This document shows, piece after piece, positions 1-9,048 of a stretch of DNA of 64,000 nucleotides. Below the pieces are notes generated by a model, which saw nothing but the letters and a program-made list of their open reading frames with translations, searched no databases and was not told the origin of the DNA. Made by a program: the position numbers and the translations under genes. The stretch comes from UTCHB3 sp002050155 (GTDB lineage: Bacteria > Bacteroidota > Ignavibacteria > Ignavibacteriales > Ignavibacteriaceae), in assembly GCA_030584105.1 (NCBI GenBank), contig CP129491.1:496001-560000 (forward strand), given 5' to 3'. How positions within the stretch are numbered: the stretch's first letter is position 1; every line of letters begins with the position of its first letter.

Positions 1-133
1 CAAGTGCTTTACCCTGTGGGATACCCTCGATAATATCAAGCAGAACTACATTTTCAGCGAGGTGCTTTTCAGCAATTCTTTGAGCAGCGGTGGCGCCGAC
101 ATTTCCGGCACCAACAACGGTAATCTTTTTCAT
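1..133 (-). CDS. mdh: Malate dehydrogenase, N-terminal part (cut by window edge)
   Basis: The reverse strand opens with ATG at 133 and reads MKKITVVGAGNVGATAAQRI, followed by a segment ending IEGIPQGKAL at the window edge. The GAGNVG glycine-rich loop is the NAD-binding Rossmann motif of the lactate/malate dehydrogenase family, and the DIIEGIPQGKAL stretch is typical of bacterial/archaeal-type malate dehydrogenase, which interconverts malate and oxaloacetate in the TCA cycle. Only about 44 residues are visible, so malate rather than lactate specificity is inferred from the wording of this segment. It lies 14 bases downstream of rpmA on the same strand and is probably co-transcribed with rplU-rpmA. 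Confidence 0.85.
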   Translation of the reverse strand, partial: MKKITVVGAGNVGATAAQRIAEKHLAENVVLLDIIEGIPQGKAL

Positions 134-147
134 TTTAGTTCCGTAAA

Positions 148-408
148 TTATTCAGCAGTAGGTACGATAGAAACGAACTGTCTGTTGTTAGCACGGGCTT
201 TAAACTCAACCGTACCATCAGCCAGAGCGAAGAGTGTATCGTCTTTCCCAATACCGACATTAAGCCCGGGGTGGAATTTAGTGCCTCTTTGGCGCACGAT
301 GATCGAGCCGGCTTCAACGAATTGCCCGCCGAAAGCTTTAACGCCTAATCTCTGGGCGTTGCTGTCTCTTCCGTTCTTGGTGGATCCTTGTCCCTTTTTA
401 TGTGCCAT
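148..408 (-). CDS. rpmA: 50S ribosomal protein L27
   Basis: This 86-residue protein begins MAHKKGQGSTKNGRDSNAQR and carries the L27 core GGQFVEAGSIIVRQRGTKFHPG and DDTLFALADG. L27 sits in the large ribosomal subunit with its N-terminus near the peptidyl transferase centre. The N-terminus starts directly with the mature form; there is no cleavable N-terminal extension of the Firmicutes type. It follows rplU by 11 bases, the universal rplU-rpmA pair, and precedes mdh. Confidence 0.98.
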   Translation of the reverse strand: MAHKKGQGSTKNGRDSNAQRLGVKAFGGQFVEAGSIIVRQRGTKFHPGLNVGIGKDDTLFALADGTVEFKARANNRQFVSIVPTAE

Positions 409-419
409 AGTTAAACTCC

Positions 420-728
420 TTATCCGATAGTTAAAATTTCAATTCTGGTAAGATGTTGCCTGTGCCCGTTAAGTTTGTCATAATCTTTGCGTCTTTTCTT
501 TTTGAAGACGAGCACTTTATCATCTTTAATATGCTCAAGTACTTTAGCTGTAACTTTTAAGCCATCAACATTGGGGGTGCCGATCTTCACACCGGCGTCG
601 TCTGAGTAAAGGAGTACATTATCGAACACCACTTCACTCTCAGGCTCAGCGTTCAGACGAGGGACGAAGTGCTTCTCCGACTCTGAAACTTTAAACTGCT
701 GTCCTGCGATATCTACAACTGCAAACAT
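420..728 (-). CDS. rplU: 50S ribosomal protein L21
   Basis: The 102-residue product begins MFAVVDIAGQQFKVSESEKH and has the L21 signatures GQQFKV near the start and KKRRKDYDKLNGHRQHLT near the end, where conserved basic residues bind 23S rRNA. Length matches the family (about 100). An AAAGGA Shine-Dalgarno lies five bases upstream of the ATG on the minus strand, and a promoter lies at 775-802. It heads a minus-strand unit rplU-rpmA-mdh. Confidence 0.98.
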   Translation of the reverse strand: MFAVVDIAGQQFKVSESEKHFVPRLNAEPESEVVFDNVLLYSDDAGVKIGTPNVDGLKVTAKVLEHIKDDKVLVFKKKRRKDYDKLNGHRQHLTRIEILTIG

Positions 729-772
729 TGCGGTCCTTTATGGGTTAATCAAAAAATATTTTTTTTAGACTT

Positions 773-802
773 GTAATATACGCAAACCGGCAAAATTATC
801 AA
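773..802 (-). promoter_or_regulatory. Promoter of rplU-rpmA-mdh
   Basis: On the minus strand TTGATA (802-797) is followed after 16 bases by TATATT (780-775). The same site read in the Bacteroidota convention is TTG, 19 bases, TATATTAC. It lies about 45 bases upstream of the rplU start codon. It fits both the sigma-70 and the Bacteroidota-type pattern; start site not known. Confidence 0.6.
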
Positions 803-867
803 AAGAAATTGGTCGCTTTGAAAGTAAGTTTTTACGGGAAGCTTGCGCCGTGAAACTTAAGGATTAA

Positions 868-968
868 TTGCTGAATAGTTGGTGATTTTACCGTTGGGTG
901 GTGTTAATAAAAGATTAGTAAGACTGTTGCTTTTTGCTGAATTTTTGGTGATTTTACCGTTGAGTGGT
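868..968. repeat. Two direct copies of a 35-bp unit
   Basis: The unit at 868-902 and the unit at 934-968 match at 32 of 35 positions, starting TTGCTGAAT and ending GTGGT, 66 bases apart. They lie in the 491-base gap (729-1219) between the divergent rplU and the acyl-activating gene. Apart from these copies and the rplU promoter I see no gene, RNA or terminator in this gap. Confidence 0.85.
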
Positions 969-1219
969 TTACTCTCTGCTTATAAAAACAACGAATTTAT
1001 TTACGCTTAAATAACGAACAGTGTTGATATTATTAATGGTACATAATCCAGGGTGCAAAACTTGCCGGAAGTACTTACATTTATCGCAGCGCCCAACTTA
1101 CCGGCAACTTTAACCCCACGAAAAATTTAATGTGCTTTTCGTAAAAAATATTTAGATGAAACCGACGGGATTTTCCGTATCTTTCAGTTTGTAAAAAAAT
1201 AAACACGGAGAGTGCGAAT

Positions 1220-3688
1220 TTGAAGTTTCAAATTTATGATAAAACTGCAATCGTTTGGAAAGATCGGAAGATCAGCTACAGAGAATTTTACCAACACGCC
1301 AACCAATATGCGTTTTTATATTCTGAACTAAAACCGAAAAAAACAGCTATTTTTTCACCTAACAGGGTCGAATGGGTGTTCGCATTCTTCTCCGGCTGGA
1401 TAAACGGTTCGACGCCGGTTCCGATCGATTTTATGTCGCAGCCTTCTGAAGTGGCATATATCCTGAACGACAGCCGCCCGGAGGTGATTTTCATACCGGA
1501 AGAGAACAGGGAAGTCTTTTCAAAAATAGCAAATCAACTTGAGTATGAAATTAAAACCTTCGTTTTCGAAGAAATACCGGATGAGCATGAAAAATTTGAA
1601 GCTGCAGAATATGAGCAGCCGGATCACGGGGAAACGGCGGTTATAACCTACACTTCGGGAACAACCGGCAACCCCAAAGGGGTGATGCTTTCCTTCGAAA
1701 ATGTTTTGGTGAACATTGATGCAGTAAGCAATCAGGTGCCGATTTTCACACCGGAGAGGGTTACGCTCGCTCTTTTACCGATGCACCACATCCTTCCATT
1801 GATGGGGTCTTTCATTGCGCCGATTTACACAGGCGGAACTGTCGCCTTCTCTCCCTCGATGGTTTCTGATGATATTATTTCCACACTTCAAAAAAACAGT
1901 GTTGCGATTATAATCGGTGTACCGCGGTTGTATGAGGCAATTCGAAAAGGGGTTATGGATAAGATAAACGCCAATCCGGTTGCAAAAACTTTGTTCAAAG
2001 TTGCAAAATTGGTTAATTCACGGGGATTTTCGAAGAAGATATTCGGCACGGTTCATCAGAAATTCGGCGGTAAGGTTGAATTTATGGTGTGTGGCGGTGT
2101 GAAATTAGATGAGGAAGTGGCAAAGGATTTCAAAACTCTCGGTTTCGAAATGTTGGAGGGCTATGGGATGACCGAGTGCGCCCCGATGATAACTTTTACA
2201 CGACCCGGAAGGTGGAAAATTGGCTCGGCGGGTGAACTTCTGCCCGGTGTACAGCTTGAAACCAGAGATGGTGAGATTTTTGTAAAAGGTCCCAATGTGA
2301 TGAAGGGATATTACAACAAACCGGAAGAAACCGCCGAAGTGTTGCAGGATGGTTGGCTGAAAACGGGGGATATTGGTTACCTTGACAGCGAAGGATACAT
2401 CCACATCACCGGGAGATCGAAAGAGATAATTATACTTTCGAACGGAAAGAACATCTCGCCGGAAGAGATTGAAAACAAACTTAAAGATGTTTCCGAGTTC
2501 GTTAGCGAAGCGGCTGCTTTTGCTGAAAACGATACTATTACCGTTGCGATTTATCCGAACTTTAAAAAACTTGCCGAAAAGAACCTTCACAATTTTGAAG
2601 AAGCGTTTCGCTGGGATGTGATAGATAAATACAACAAAGCAGCGCACCCCTCGAAAAAGATTGCCAAATTTATTTTGTTTAAGGAAGAGTTACCAAAAAC
2701 CCGCCTGGGCAAAATTCAAAGATTCAAAATCGCCGGATTAATTGGAAATTCTGCAAAGAAAAGAGACCCGCTTAAAATCACGCAGCCGGAATTTGAAGAG
2801 TATCTGGTTATTAAAGATTATCTGAAAGAACAAAAGAAGCAGGAAGTTTTTCCGGATGACCACTTCGAAATGGATTTGGGTTTGGATAGTTTAGATAAAG
2901 TAAATTTCATGGTTTTCCTTGAGTCAACTTTCGGCTTAAAAGTGAAGGAAGATATTTTCATAAATCATCCGACGGTTGAAAAGCTTTCAAATTTTATTAA
3001 AGAAAATAAACTAAAGTTTCAGGTGGAAACGGTTAAGTGGGGAGAAATTTTTAAGGAAAAAGTTGACCTCAGTCTTCCGCGAAGCTGGTTCACGCAGAAC
3101 CTGTTTAAAAATTCTTCAAAGCTGTTGTTTAAATTTTATTTCAGGATAAAAGGGGAGGGGATTGAGAATCTGCCTGAAGGACCATTTATAATTGCGCCCA
3201 ATCATCAAAGTTTTTTTGACGGGCTGTTTGTTTCGATGTTTATTAAAAATTCAATTTTTAAGAACACTTATTTTTATGCTAAAGAGAAACATGTGAAAGG
3301 TCGGCTGTTAAAGGCTTTGGCAAACAGGAACAACATAGTAATAATGGATATTAACAAAGACCTTAAAGAGTCGTTGCAGAAATTGGCAGTATTGTTGGAA
3401 AAAGGGAAGAATTTAATCATTTTCCCGGAGGGCACCCGCTCCCGCACGGGCGGGCTTGGTGAATTCAAGAAAGCCTTTTCGATTTTGGCGAACGAGAAAA
3501 ATGTGCCTGTAGTGCCTGTTACGATAGATGGTGCGGTGCATGCTCTGCCGCGCGGCAGTTTTATCCCGCGTCCTTGGAAAAAAATAAATGTAAGTTTCCA
3601 TAAGCCTGTTTATCCTGATGGACACGACTACAACTCGTTGGTAGAAGCAGTTTTTTCAAAGGTAAACATCGGGTTAAAGAAAATTTGA
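1220..3688 (+). CDS. Acyl-activating enzyme / carrier / PlsC acyltransferase fusion
   Basis: Three domains can be read in one 822-residue chain. Residues 1-500 are an AMP-binding acyl-CoA/acyl-ACP synthetase with the P-loop TYTSGTTGNPKG at about 143-154 and KTGD further on. Residues 535-610 look like an acyl carrier domain with DLGLDSLDK (phosphopantetheine Ser near 557). Residues 640-822 are a PlsC-type acyltransferase with the HX4D box (H662, D667) and FPEGTRSR (735-742). It probably activates a fatty acid, holds it on its own carrier and transfers it to a lysophospholipid, like Aas, but with domains in the opposite order and an added carrier. The start is TTG at 1220 with GGAGAG 8 bases upstream; no ATG fits. 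It stands alone. Substrate is inferred. Confidence 0.85.
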   Translation: MKFQIYDKTAIVWKDRKISYREFYQHANQYAFLYSELKPKKTAIFSPNRVEWVFAFFSGWINGSTPVPIDFMSQPSEVAYILNDSRPEVIFIPEENREVFSKIANQLEYEIKTFVFEEIPDEHEKFEAAEYEQPDHGETAVITYTSGTTGNPKGVMLSFENVLVNIDAVSNQVPIFTPERVTLALLPMHHILPLMGSFIAPIYTGGTVAFSPSMVSDDIISTLQKNSVAIIIGVPRLYEAIRKGVMDKINANPVAKTLFKVAKLVNSRGFSKKIFGTVHQKFGGKVEFMVCGGVKLDEEVAKDFKTLGFEMLEGYGMTECAPMITFTRPGRWKIGSAGELLPGVQLETRDGEIFVKGPNVMKGYYNKPEETAEVLQDGWLKTGDIGYLDSEGYIHITGRSKEIIILSNGKNISPEEIENKLKDVSEFVSEAAAFAENDTITVAIYPNFKKLAEKNLHNFEEAFRWDVIDKYNKAAHPSKKIAKFILFKEELPKTRLGKIQRFKIAGLIGNSAKKRDPLKITQPEFEEYLVIKDYLKEQKKQEVFPDDHFEMDLGLDSLDKVNFMVFLESTFGLKVKEDIFINHPTVEKLSNFIKENKLKFQVETVKWGEIFKEKVDLSLPRSWFTQNLFKNSSKLLFKFYFRIKGEGIENLPEGPFIIAPNHQSFFDGLFVSMFIKNSIFKNTYFYAKEKHVKGRLLKALANRNNIVIMDINKDLKESLQKLAVLLEKGKNLIIFPEGTRSRTGGLGEFKKAFSILANEKNVPVVPVTIDGAVHALPRGSFIPRPWKKINVSFHKPVYPDGHDYNSLVEAVFSKVNIGLKKI

Positions 3689-3871
3689 TGAAAATTTCGA
3701 CAAAAAAGGCAAAATGTTTTATTTTTTGCTTTGTTTATGATACCTTTTTTCAATAAATTGACTGTTAAAGAAATGTGATCATTACACACTTTGATATCTT
3801 AAGGGTGTAAGTCTGTATTTTTTATTTCTTTATCTAAATAATTATTCATTCAATCATCAAGTAGGTGATAT

Positions 3872-6800
3872 ATGCACTTTAAAAATACTTACAGGATTGG
3901 AATGCTATTGTTTATGTTTTTCTTCTTAGCAGGAATAACGCAAACACAGGCAGACAATTCAGTGTATTCGTTTGGGAAAGGTTCCACTCTTTCTCAAAAT
4001 GCACTTTCTGATGGCGCTACGACCAACGGAACTTTCTCCGGAAAGTCAATTGCCGGTATATATTTCGGCAATTCGGAGCAAGGCGCTAAAAGAACAAGTG
4101 CAACACTTCCGTTTACGGAAAGTTTCGACAATGCCACTTTTCCACCGGCAGATTGGAAAGTAGTTAATAATAATGATGGTACAACCTGGACAAGAGCCAC
4201 TTCTGCACCTCATTCAGGGGCAGGGAACGCCCGTTATTCTTACCATGGTACTCTACCGGGAGATGATTATCTGATAACACCGGGTATTACTCTTGCCGCG
4301 GGTCAAACTGTGAATGTTTCCTATTGGTTAAAAGCACAGAGTGCGAGTTTCGCTGAGCGTATGAAAGTTCTTGTAGGGACTGATACTACTTTAGCCGGCT
4401 TTACAACTGTGTTGAATGATCATAACAATTATACAACCACAACCTGGACTAAATTTGTGGTACCGTTCACTGCACCTGCAGCCGGTGATTACTATTTTGC
4501 TTTTTATGCGTATTCCGCTCCTGATAAATTTAATTTAGACTTGGATGATGTAGAGATTGCAGAACCACCGGTTGTTCCGATCATTACTGTTAACCCTGCA
4601 ACGACTGCATTTGGTGCTGCTTATATTGGCGGATTCACTCAAAAGACTATTACCGTTGCAAACGAAGGTGGTGCACCACTTACAGCTACTTTAACTTTAC
4701 CTGCACGCGTAACAGCAAGCAGCACTTCATTAAATGTTGCAAATGGTGCCACAACTACCGTAACCTTAACTTTTACACCTACGGATACATTGCCTCTTAA
4801 TGATTCTATCAGGTTTGTTACAAACGATCCCCAAAAACCGGATTTTTATTATAAAGTTACGGGTACTTCCGTTCAACCGTTCGTGATGAGTGAAATAATT
4901 CAGAATTTTGATACTTCAGCAACACCACGACCGGCTAACTGGACGGGTGATTACGCAATCAACGCAACCGGTGGAGTTGGAGGCTCTAAAAGGCTGACAA
5001 GGAATCTTTACTCAAGTGTTCCAACTGCATATTTCCAAACTCCTTTCTTTGCGGCAACTGCAACTTCACAACTGAAGTTTTTCTATCGTGTGGTTGATTA
5101 CACCGGTTATCCGGCAACAGCAACTGCTGCTTCAAGCTTTAAGATAATGATTTCAGTTTCAACAAACTTCGGCGGTTCTTTCACACCGTTCGATTCGATT
5201 GGAGCACATAACCATACTGCTGTAAGCGACTATGTTGAAAAATCGTATAACCTTGGCTCTTTTGCCGGGAAGACCATTCAGGTTAGAATCGATGGTTACC
5301 GCTTAGGTGGCGATTTTTATTCCGATTTTGACAATTTTTATCTCGGTACACCACCACAAGTAGCGATTGACTGGGGCAACCTGCAATGGCCGGCCACGGC
5401 AACGGTTCAGGAAGGTTCTGCGGCTACTGTTTATGGGCAGGCTTACAAAGCCGGTGTTACCGATTCTGCCGGTCAGGCTTTTGGTCTGAACGCATGGGTT
5501 GGTATAAGCCCGACAAACACTAACCCGGCAACCTGGTCAAACTGGGTGCCTGCTCCATTTAATGTACAAATAGGAAACAATGATGAGTTCATGGTTGATA
5601 TTGGCGCAAACCTGCCTGCCGGAACTTATTACTATGCTTTCAGATACCAATATCTCGGTGGCCCGTATAAATACGGCGGTTATAACTCTGGTGGTGGCGG
5701 TTTCTGGGACAGTACTAATAATGTCAGTGGTGTTCTCACCGTTACACCATATTCAATTACTTCCTTCCCATATTTAGAAGGATTTGAGAATGCCGGGTTC
5801 CCACCTACAGGCTGGAAAGTTGAAGATAAAAACGGTACACCGACCTGGACAAGGGCAACCGGTACAGCACATTCCGGAACCGGAAAAGCCCGTTATTCAT
5901 ACAGCAGCACAAAACCGGGTGATGATTATCTGATTTCTCCGGCTGTTGTTTTAGCTTCAGGGCAAACTATTAAACTCTCCTACTGGTATAATACAGGCAG
6001 TTACGATGAGAGCATGAAAGTGTTGGTCGGCAGAGCACAAACCGGTGACAGCCTGACAACGGTTCTGGCAACTCATTCTCCGATGAACAATACTGTATGG
6101 CAAAACAATTCAATATTCTTCACAGCACCGGAAGCGGGTAGTTACTACTTTGGTTTCTACTGTTATTCTGCAATGGATCAATATTATCTTGACTTAGATG
6201 ATATTGAATTCTCAGAACCTGCTGCGGTTGACTATGCTATGTACGGCTTTGTACAAACAGCGTACCCTGCAGATCAAATTCTTGCCCAAAAAGGAATAGT
6301 TACTTCGAAAAAGTTACCTTTCTTCGAATTAGATCCTACGGCAAAGAGCGTTGCATCCTCCAATGTTAACAACAGTAAGACCGGCTATGCTGTCGGTTCA
6401 GTAACTGAAGCTGCGGGGATGGCTCCTATTCATATGATGGCAACCGTAAAGAGAAACGGCTCAACAGGCCCTGCTTTTTCAGTTGGTGCTTCGTTTAACG
6501 GAACTGCGGCTACAACGCAAAACAGCACCGGAATCCCGACGATTGGCGGTACCGAGGACTTCAACTTCATATTCAACCCTGTTGCTCGCGGTACATTTAG
6601 CGGATTTGCTTATGTTAGTGCCGGCGGAGACGCTGATACAGGCAATGATACTTTGGTTAATACGAAAATAAGAGCATACCCTGATTCTGCTTTTGCCCTT
6701 AACTATGACCAGTTCGAAGGTAAATCAGTTACATTCTTAGGGTTTGGCACAAACAACCTTCCGTTCACCGGAGGTGTAAGAGCCACCGCTACACAGAATA

Positions 6801-8752
6801 TGCGTCTGACGAATGTGGATGCTGCTTTCAGAAATGAAGCTTCAACAGACTCTATAGTTGTCAGAATTTGGGCAGCCGGAGCTGGCAACTCTGCACCTGG
6901 CGAGGTTCTTTACACAAAGAAATTCGCAGGTGAAAACTACATTAACCCGGGCGAAGGTGCAGCTTTAGTATCCTTCCCATTGGGAGATGACGCACCTTAC
7001 TTCCTCGCGGGAAGTGATTTCTGGGTGAGTGTATCTTTTGTCTCAACAATTCAGTATCCGATGGCGTCACTTACAGGGGCTTTGCCTGAACTGGGAAGAA
7101 GTTTCTACTCTTCGACCGATGGTGCCTCGTGGTCTGCAGCCATTATAGGGGCAGATGAATATGCGTTCGTAATTCGTCCGATTGGTGTGCCTTACACACC
7201 TCCGCCACCACCAGTGTTTACCACTCTATGGAGCAACTCAGCAGCAGGCGGTACACTTCCTGCATGGTTCAGCACAAGCCACACTGAGAGAGGTTTCGCA
7301 GTCGGTACTGTGGATGACGGTTCAGGCAACATGGTTAAGAGGATGATCATTGTTTCAAGAAACGGCGGCAACTTTATGAGAGTTGTTGATCTTGCAACAG
7401 GTGCAGATGCCGGAACATTAACAATGGATCCGATGATTACCGGTGGTCTTCTCCCAATCAACGACGCTGAAATAACCGCTGACGGTAAGATACTCGCTGC
7501 GAATGTTTGCGGTAATGTTGCCGGCAGTGAGTGGAGAGTTTATATGTGGAACAACCTGACGGCTGCACCAACATTGGCTCTTTCATTTAATGCTCCTGCT
7601 AACAACCCCATGATCAGATTAGGCGATAAATTCAGAGTAACAGGTAACTTCTACAACAACAGTGCAGTTATCTGGGCGGCTGATGCCAATAATCCAAAAG
7701 TATATAAATTCACCATGAGTGGTGGTGCGTTTAACCCTGTTCCTGAGGTAATTACTCTGAGTAACGGTGCATTTGGTGGTTCTGCTTCAGTGGCACCACT
7801 TCCGGACGGATCGTTTTATTATAACGCAACAGGTAAAAACCCGATGAAATTCCAGGCAAATGGTACCATCATCGATACTATTCCTGGCAGCATCATCGCT
7901 ACAGGTTCCAACTCGATCCAGTTCCTGGGTTCAGTAAACAGAGCGTTGAACGAATATGTTCTCACCTTCGCATATGGCGGCGGAAACGAGAATGGTTTTA
8001 TGGCTGAAGTTCCTGACGGCAACCTGAAAAACGCTACACTTTACGGTAAATCACCTTCACTTGGTTCAAATGCCAATGCTAACGGTGCCGGTGATGTGGC
8101 AATGATCTTCAACGATGATAACACAATTACTTTCTATGTGCTTTCTACCAATAACGGGTTTGGAGCATATAAACTGACAAATATTGTGCCCGTTGAGCTT
8201 GCTTCATTTGCCGCAACAACGGATAAAAACAATGTTAACCTGAACTGGTCAACCGCAACAGAAACTAACTCATCCGAGTTTGTTATCGAGCGGAAAGCTA
8301 CGGATGGTAACTGGAGTTCGGTTGGTTCCGTAAGAGCCGCCGGAACAAGTACCTCACCGCTGGCTTACAGCTTTATCGACAGAAATGTTGAAACTGGTAA
8401 GTACAGCTACAGATTAAGACAGATTGACCTTGACGGATCAGCAACAACTTTCAAAGCAATTGAAGTTGAAGTTGGTGTGCCGACTGTATTTGATCTTAGC
8501 CAGAACTACCCGAACCCATTCAATCCGAGCACTAAGGTTAACTTCTCGCTGCCTGTGGCATCGAACATCACGCTCGATCTGTATGATATATCGGGTCAGA
8601 AGGTAGCAACAATTCTTTCGGGCAATTTCAATGCCGGCTATCATTCAGTTGATATAGATGCTCAGAAACTGAGACTTGCCTCAGGTATCTACTTCTATCA
8701 TCTGACTGCCGGTCAGTTCAGTGCCACTAAGAAGATGATACTGATGAAGTAA
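3872..8752 (+). CDS. Giant T9SS-exported surface protein with two anchor-J/adhesin domains
   Basis: The 1626-residue chain has a signal peptide (first 27 residues, hydrophobic LLFMFFFLAGI). Two similar jelly-roll modules of the cleaved adhesin/choice-of-anchor J type occur at about 78-231 and 631-787; both contain GDDYLI and end in LDLDD. Between and after them lie beta-rich regions, and near 1440-1530 the fibronectin-like segment found before T9SS tails (VELASFAATTDKNNVNLNW). The last 85 residues are a type A sorting domain opening FDLSQNYPNPFNPS and ending KKMILMK, which directs export across the outer membrane through the type IX system. No catalytic motif was recognised, so an adhesive or structural role is inferred. 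Gene 9049-12360 is a same-strand neighbour with a similar C-terminus. Confidence 0.85.
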   Translation: MHFKNTYRIGMLLFMFFFLAGITQTQADNSVYSFGKGSTLSQNALSDGATTNGTFSGKSIAGIYFGNSEQGAKRTSATLPFTESFDNATFPPADWKVVNNNDGTTWTRATSAPHSGAGNARYSYHGTLPGDDYLITPGITLAAGQTVNVSYWLKAQSASFAERMKVLVGTDTTLAGFTTVLNDHNNYTTTTWTKFVVPFTAPAAGDYYFAFYAYSAPDKFNLDLDDVEIAEPPVVPIITVNPATTAFGAAYIGGFTQKTITVANEGGAPLTATLTLPARVTASSTSLNVANGATTTVTLTFTPTDTLPLNDSIRFVTNDPQKPDFYYKVTGTSVQPFVMSEIIQNFDTSATPRPANWTGDYAINATGGVGGSKRLTRNLYSSVPTAYFQTPFFAATATSQLKFFYRVVDYTGYPATATAASSFKIMISVSTNFGGSFTPFDSIGAHNHTAVSDYVEKSYNLGSFAGKTIQVRIDGYRLGGDFYSDFDNFYLGTPPQVAIDWGNLQWPATATVQEGSAATVYGQAYKAGVTDSAGQAFGLNAWVGISPTNTNPATWSNWVPAPFNVQIGNNDEFMVDIGANLPAGTYYYAFRYQYLGGPYKYGGYNSGGGGFWDSTNNVSGVLTVTPYSITSFPYLEGFENAGFPPTGWKVEDKNGTPTWTRATGTAHSGTGKARYSYSSTKPGDDYLISPAVVLASGQTIKLSYWYNTGSYDESMKVLVGRAQTGDSLTTVLATHSPMNNTVWQNNSIFFTAPEAGSYYFGFYCYSAMDQYYLDLDDIEFSEPAAVDYAMYGFVQTAYPADQILAQKGIVTSKKLPFFELDPTAKSVASSNVNNSKTGYAVGSVTEAAGMAPIHMMATVKRNGSTGPAFSVGASFNGTAATTQNSTGIPTIGGTEDFNFIFNPVARGTFSGFAYVSAGGDADTGNDTLVNTKIRAYPDSAFALNYDQFEGKSVTFLGFGTNNLPFTGGVRATATQNMRLTNVDAAFRNEASTDSIVVRIWAAGAGNSAPGEVLYTKKFAGENYINPGEGAALVSFPLGDDAPYFLAGSDFWVSVSFVSTIQYPMASLTGALPELGRSFYSSTDGASWSAAIIGADEYAFVIRPIGVPYTPPPPPVFTTLWSNSAAGGTLPAWFSTSHTERGFAVGTVDDGSGNMVKRMIIVSRNGGNFMRVVDLATGADAGTLTMDPMITGGLLPINDAEITADGKILAANVCGNVAGSEWRVYMWNNLTAAPTLALSFNAPANNPMIRLGDKFRVTGNFYNNSAVIWAADANNPKVYKFTMSGGAFNPVPEVITLSNGAFGGSASVAPLPDGSFYYNATGKNPMKFQANGTIIDTIPGSIIATGSNSIQFLGSVNRALNEYVLTFAYGGGNENGFMAEVPDGNLKNATLYGKSPSLGSNANANGAGDVAMIFNDDNTITFYVLSTNNGFGAYKLTNIVPVELASFAATTDKNNVNLNWSTATETNSSEFVIERKATDGNWSSVGSVRAAGTSTSPLAYSFIDRNVETGKYSYRLRQIDLDGSATTFKAIEVEVGVPTVFDLSQNYPNPFNPSTKVNFSLPVASNITLDLYDISGQKVATILSGNFNAGYHSVDIDAQKLRLASGIYFYHLTAGQFSATKKMILMK

Positions 8753-8764
8753 CCGGAAAGATTG

Positions 8765-8827
8765 CTCACTGTTGAGTGAGAAAGTCTTTTGACAAAAAAG
8801 CCGCCTGTGAAAACGGGCGGCTTTTTT
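8765..8827 (+). terminator. Rho-independent terminator preceded by a small hairpin
   Basis: CTCACT-GTTG-AGTGAG (8765-8780) forms a small hairpin, followed by the terminator proper: a 12-bp stem at 8794-8805 pairing with 8816-8827, core GCCGCC/GGCGGC, ending in six T. Its stem and loop are almost identical to the terminator at 12485-12516. Confidence 0.9.
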
Positions 8828-8892
8828 ATTGAATTTGAAGCTTTACATTTTAAGATTTTTTTTGAAATTTTAAGATAATGGGTAAAAGAAAA

Positions 8893-8908
8893 TGTGATTT
8901 TGTTCACT
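8893..8908. promoter_or_regulatory. CRP/FNR-family-like binding site
   Basis: TGTGATTTTGTTCACT has the TGTGA-N6-TCACA form with one mismatch in the last base. It lies about 140 bases upstream of the start at 9049, in a very AT-rich gap (8753-9048) that otherwise holds only the terminator of the previous gene. No regulator is encoded in the window, so the role is inferred from shape alone. Confidence 0.4.
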
Positions 8909-9048
8909 TTTAATCAATCTGCAAAAAAATTTTATACTCCGCAATTTTTTTATAATATATCTTTTTTTTAACTTGCAAAACATTAATTGATATTTTAAAC
9001 AAAAAAAGAAATTTAATCCGTAAAGAATAATTAACGAAAGGACGAGTT

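Noticed and set aside
2105..2647. 180-residue minus-strand frame inside the acyltransferase fusion
   Set aside because: Antisense shadow of the AMP-binding domain with no conserved motif.
3782..3810. Terminator after the acyltransferase fusion (TTACAC...GTGTAA stem)
   Set aside because: The stem is short and interrupted and lies 94 bases past the stop; the T-run is weak. It may be part of the promoter of the T9SS gene.
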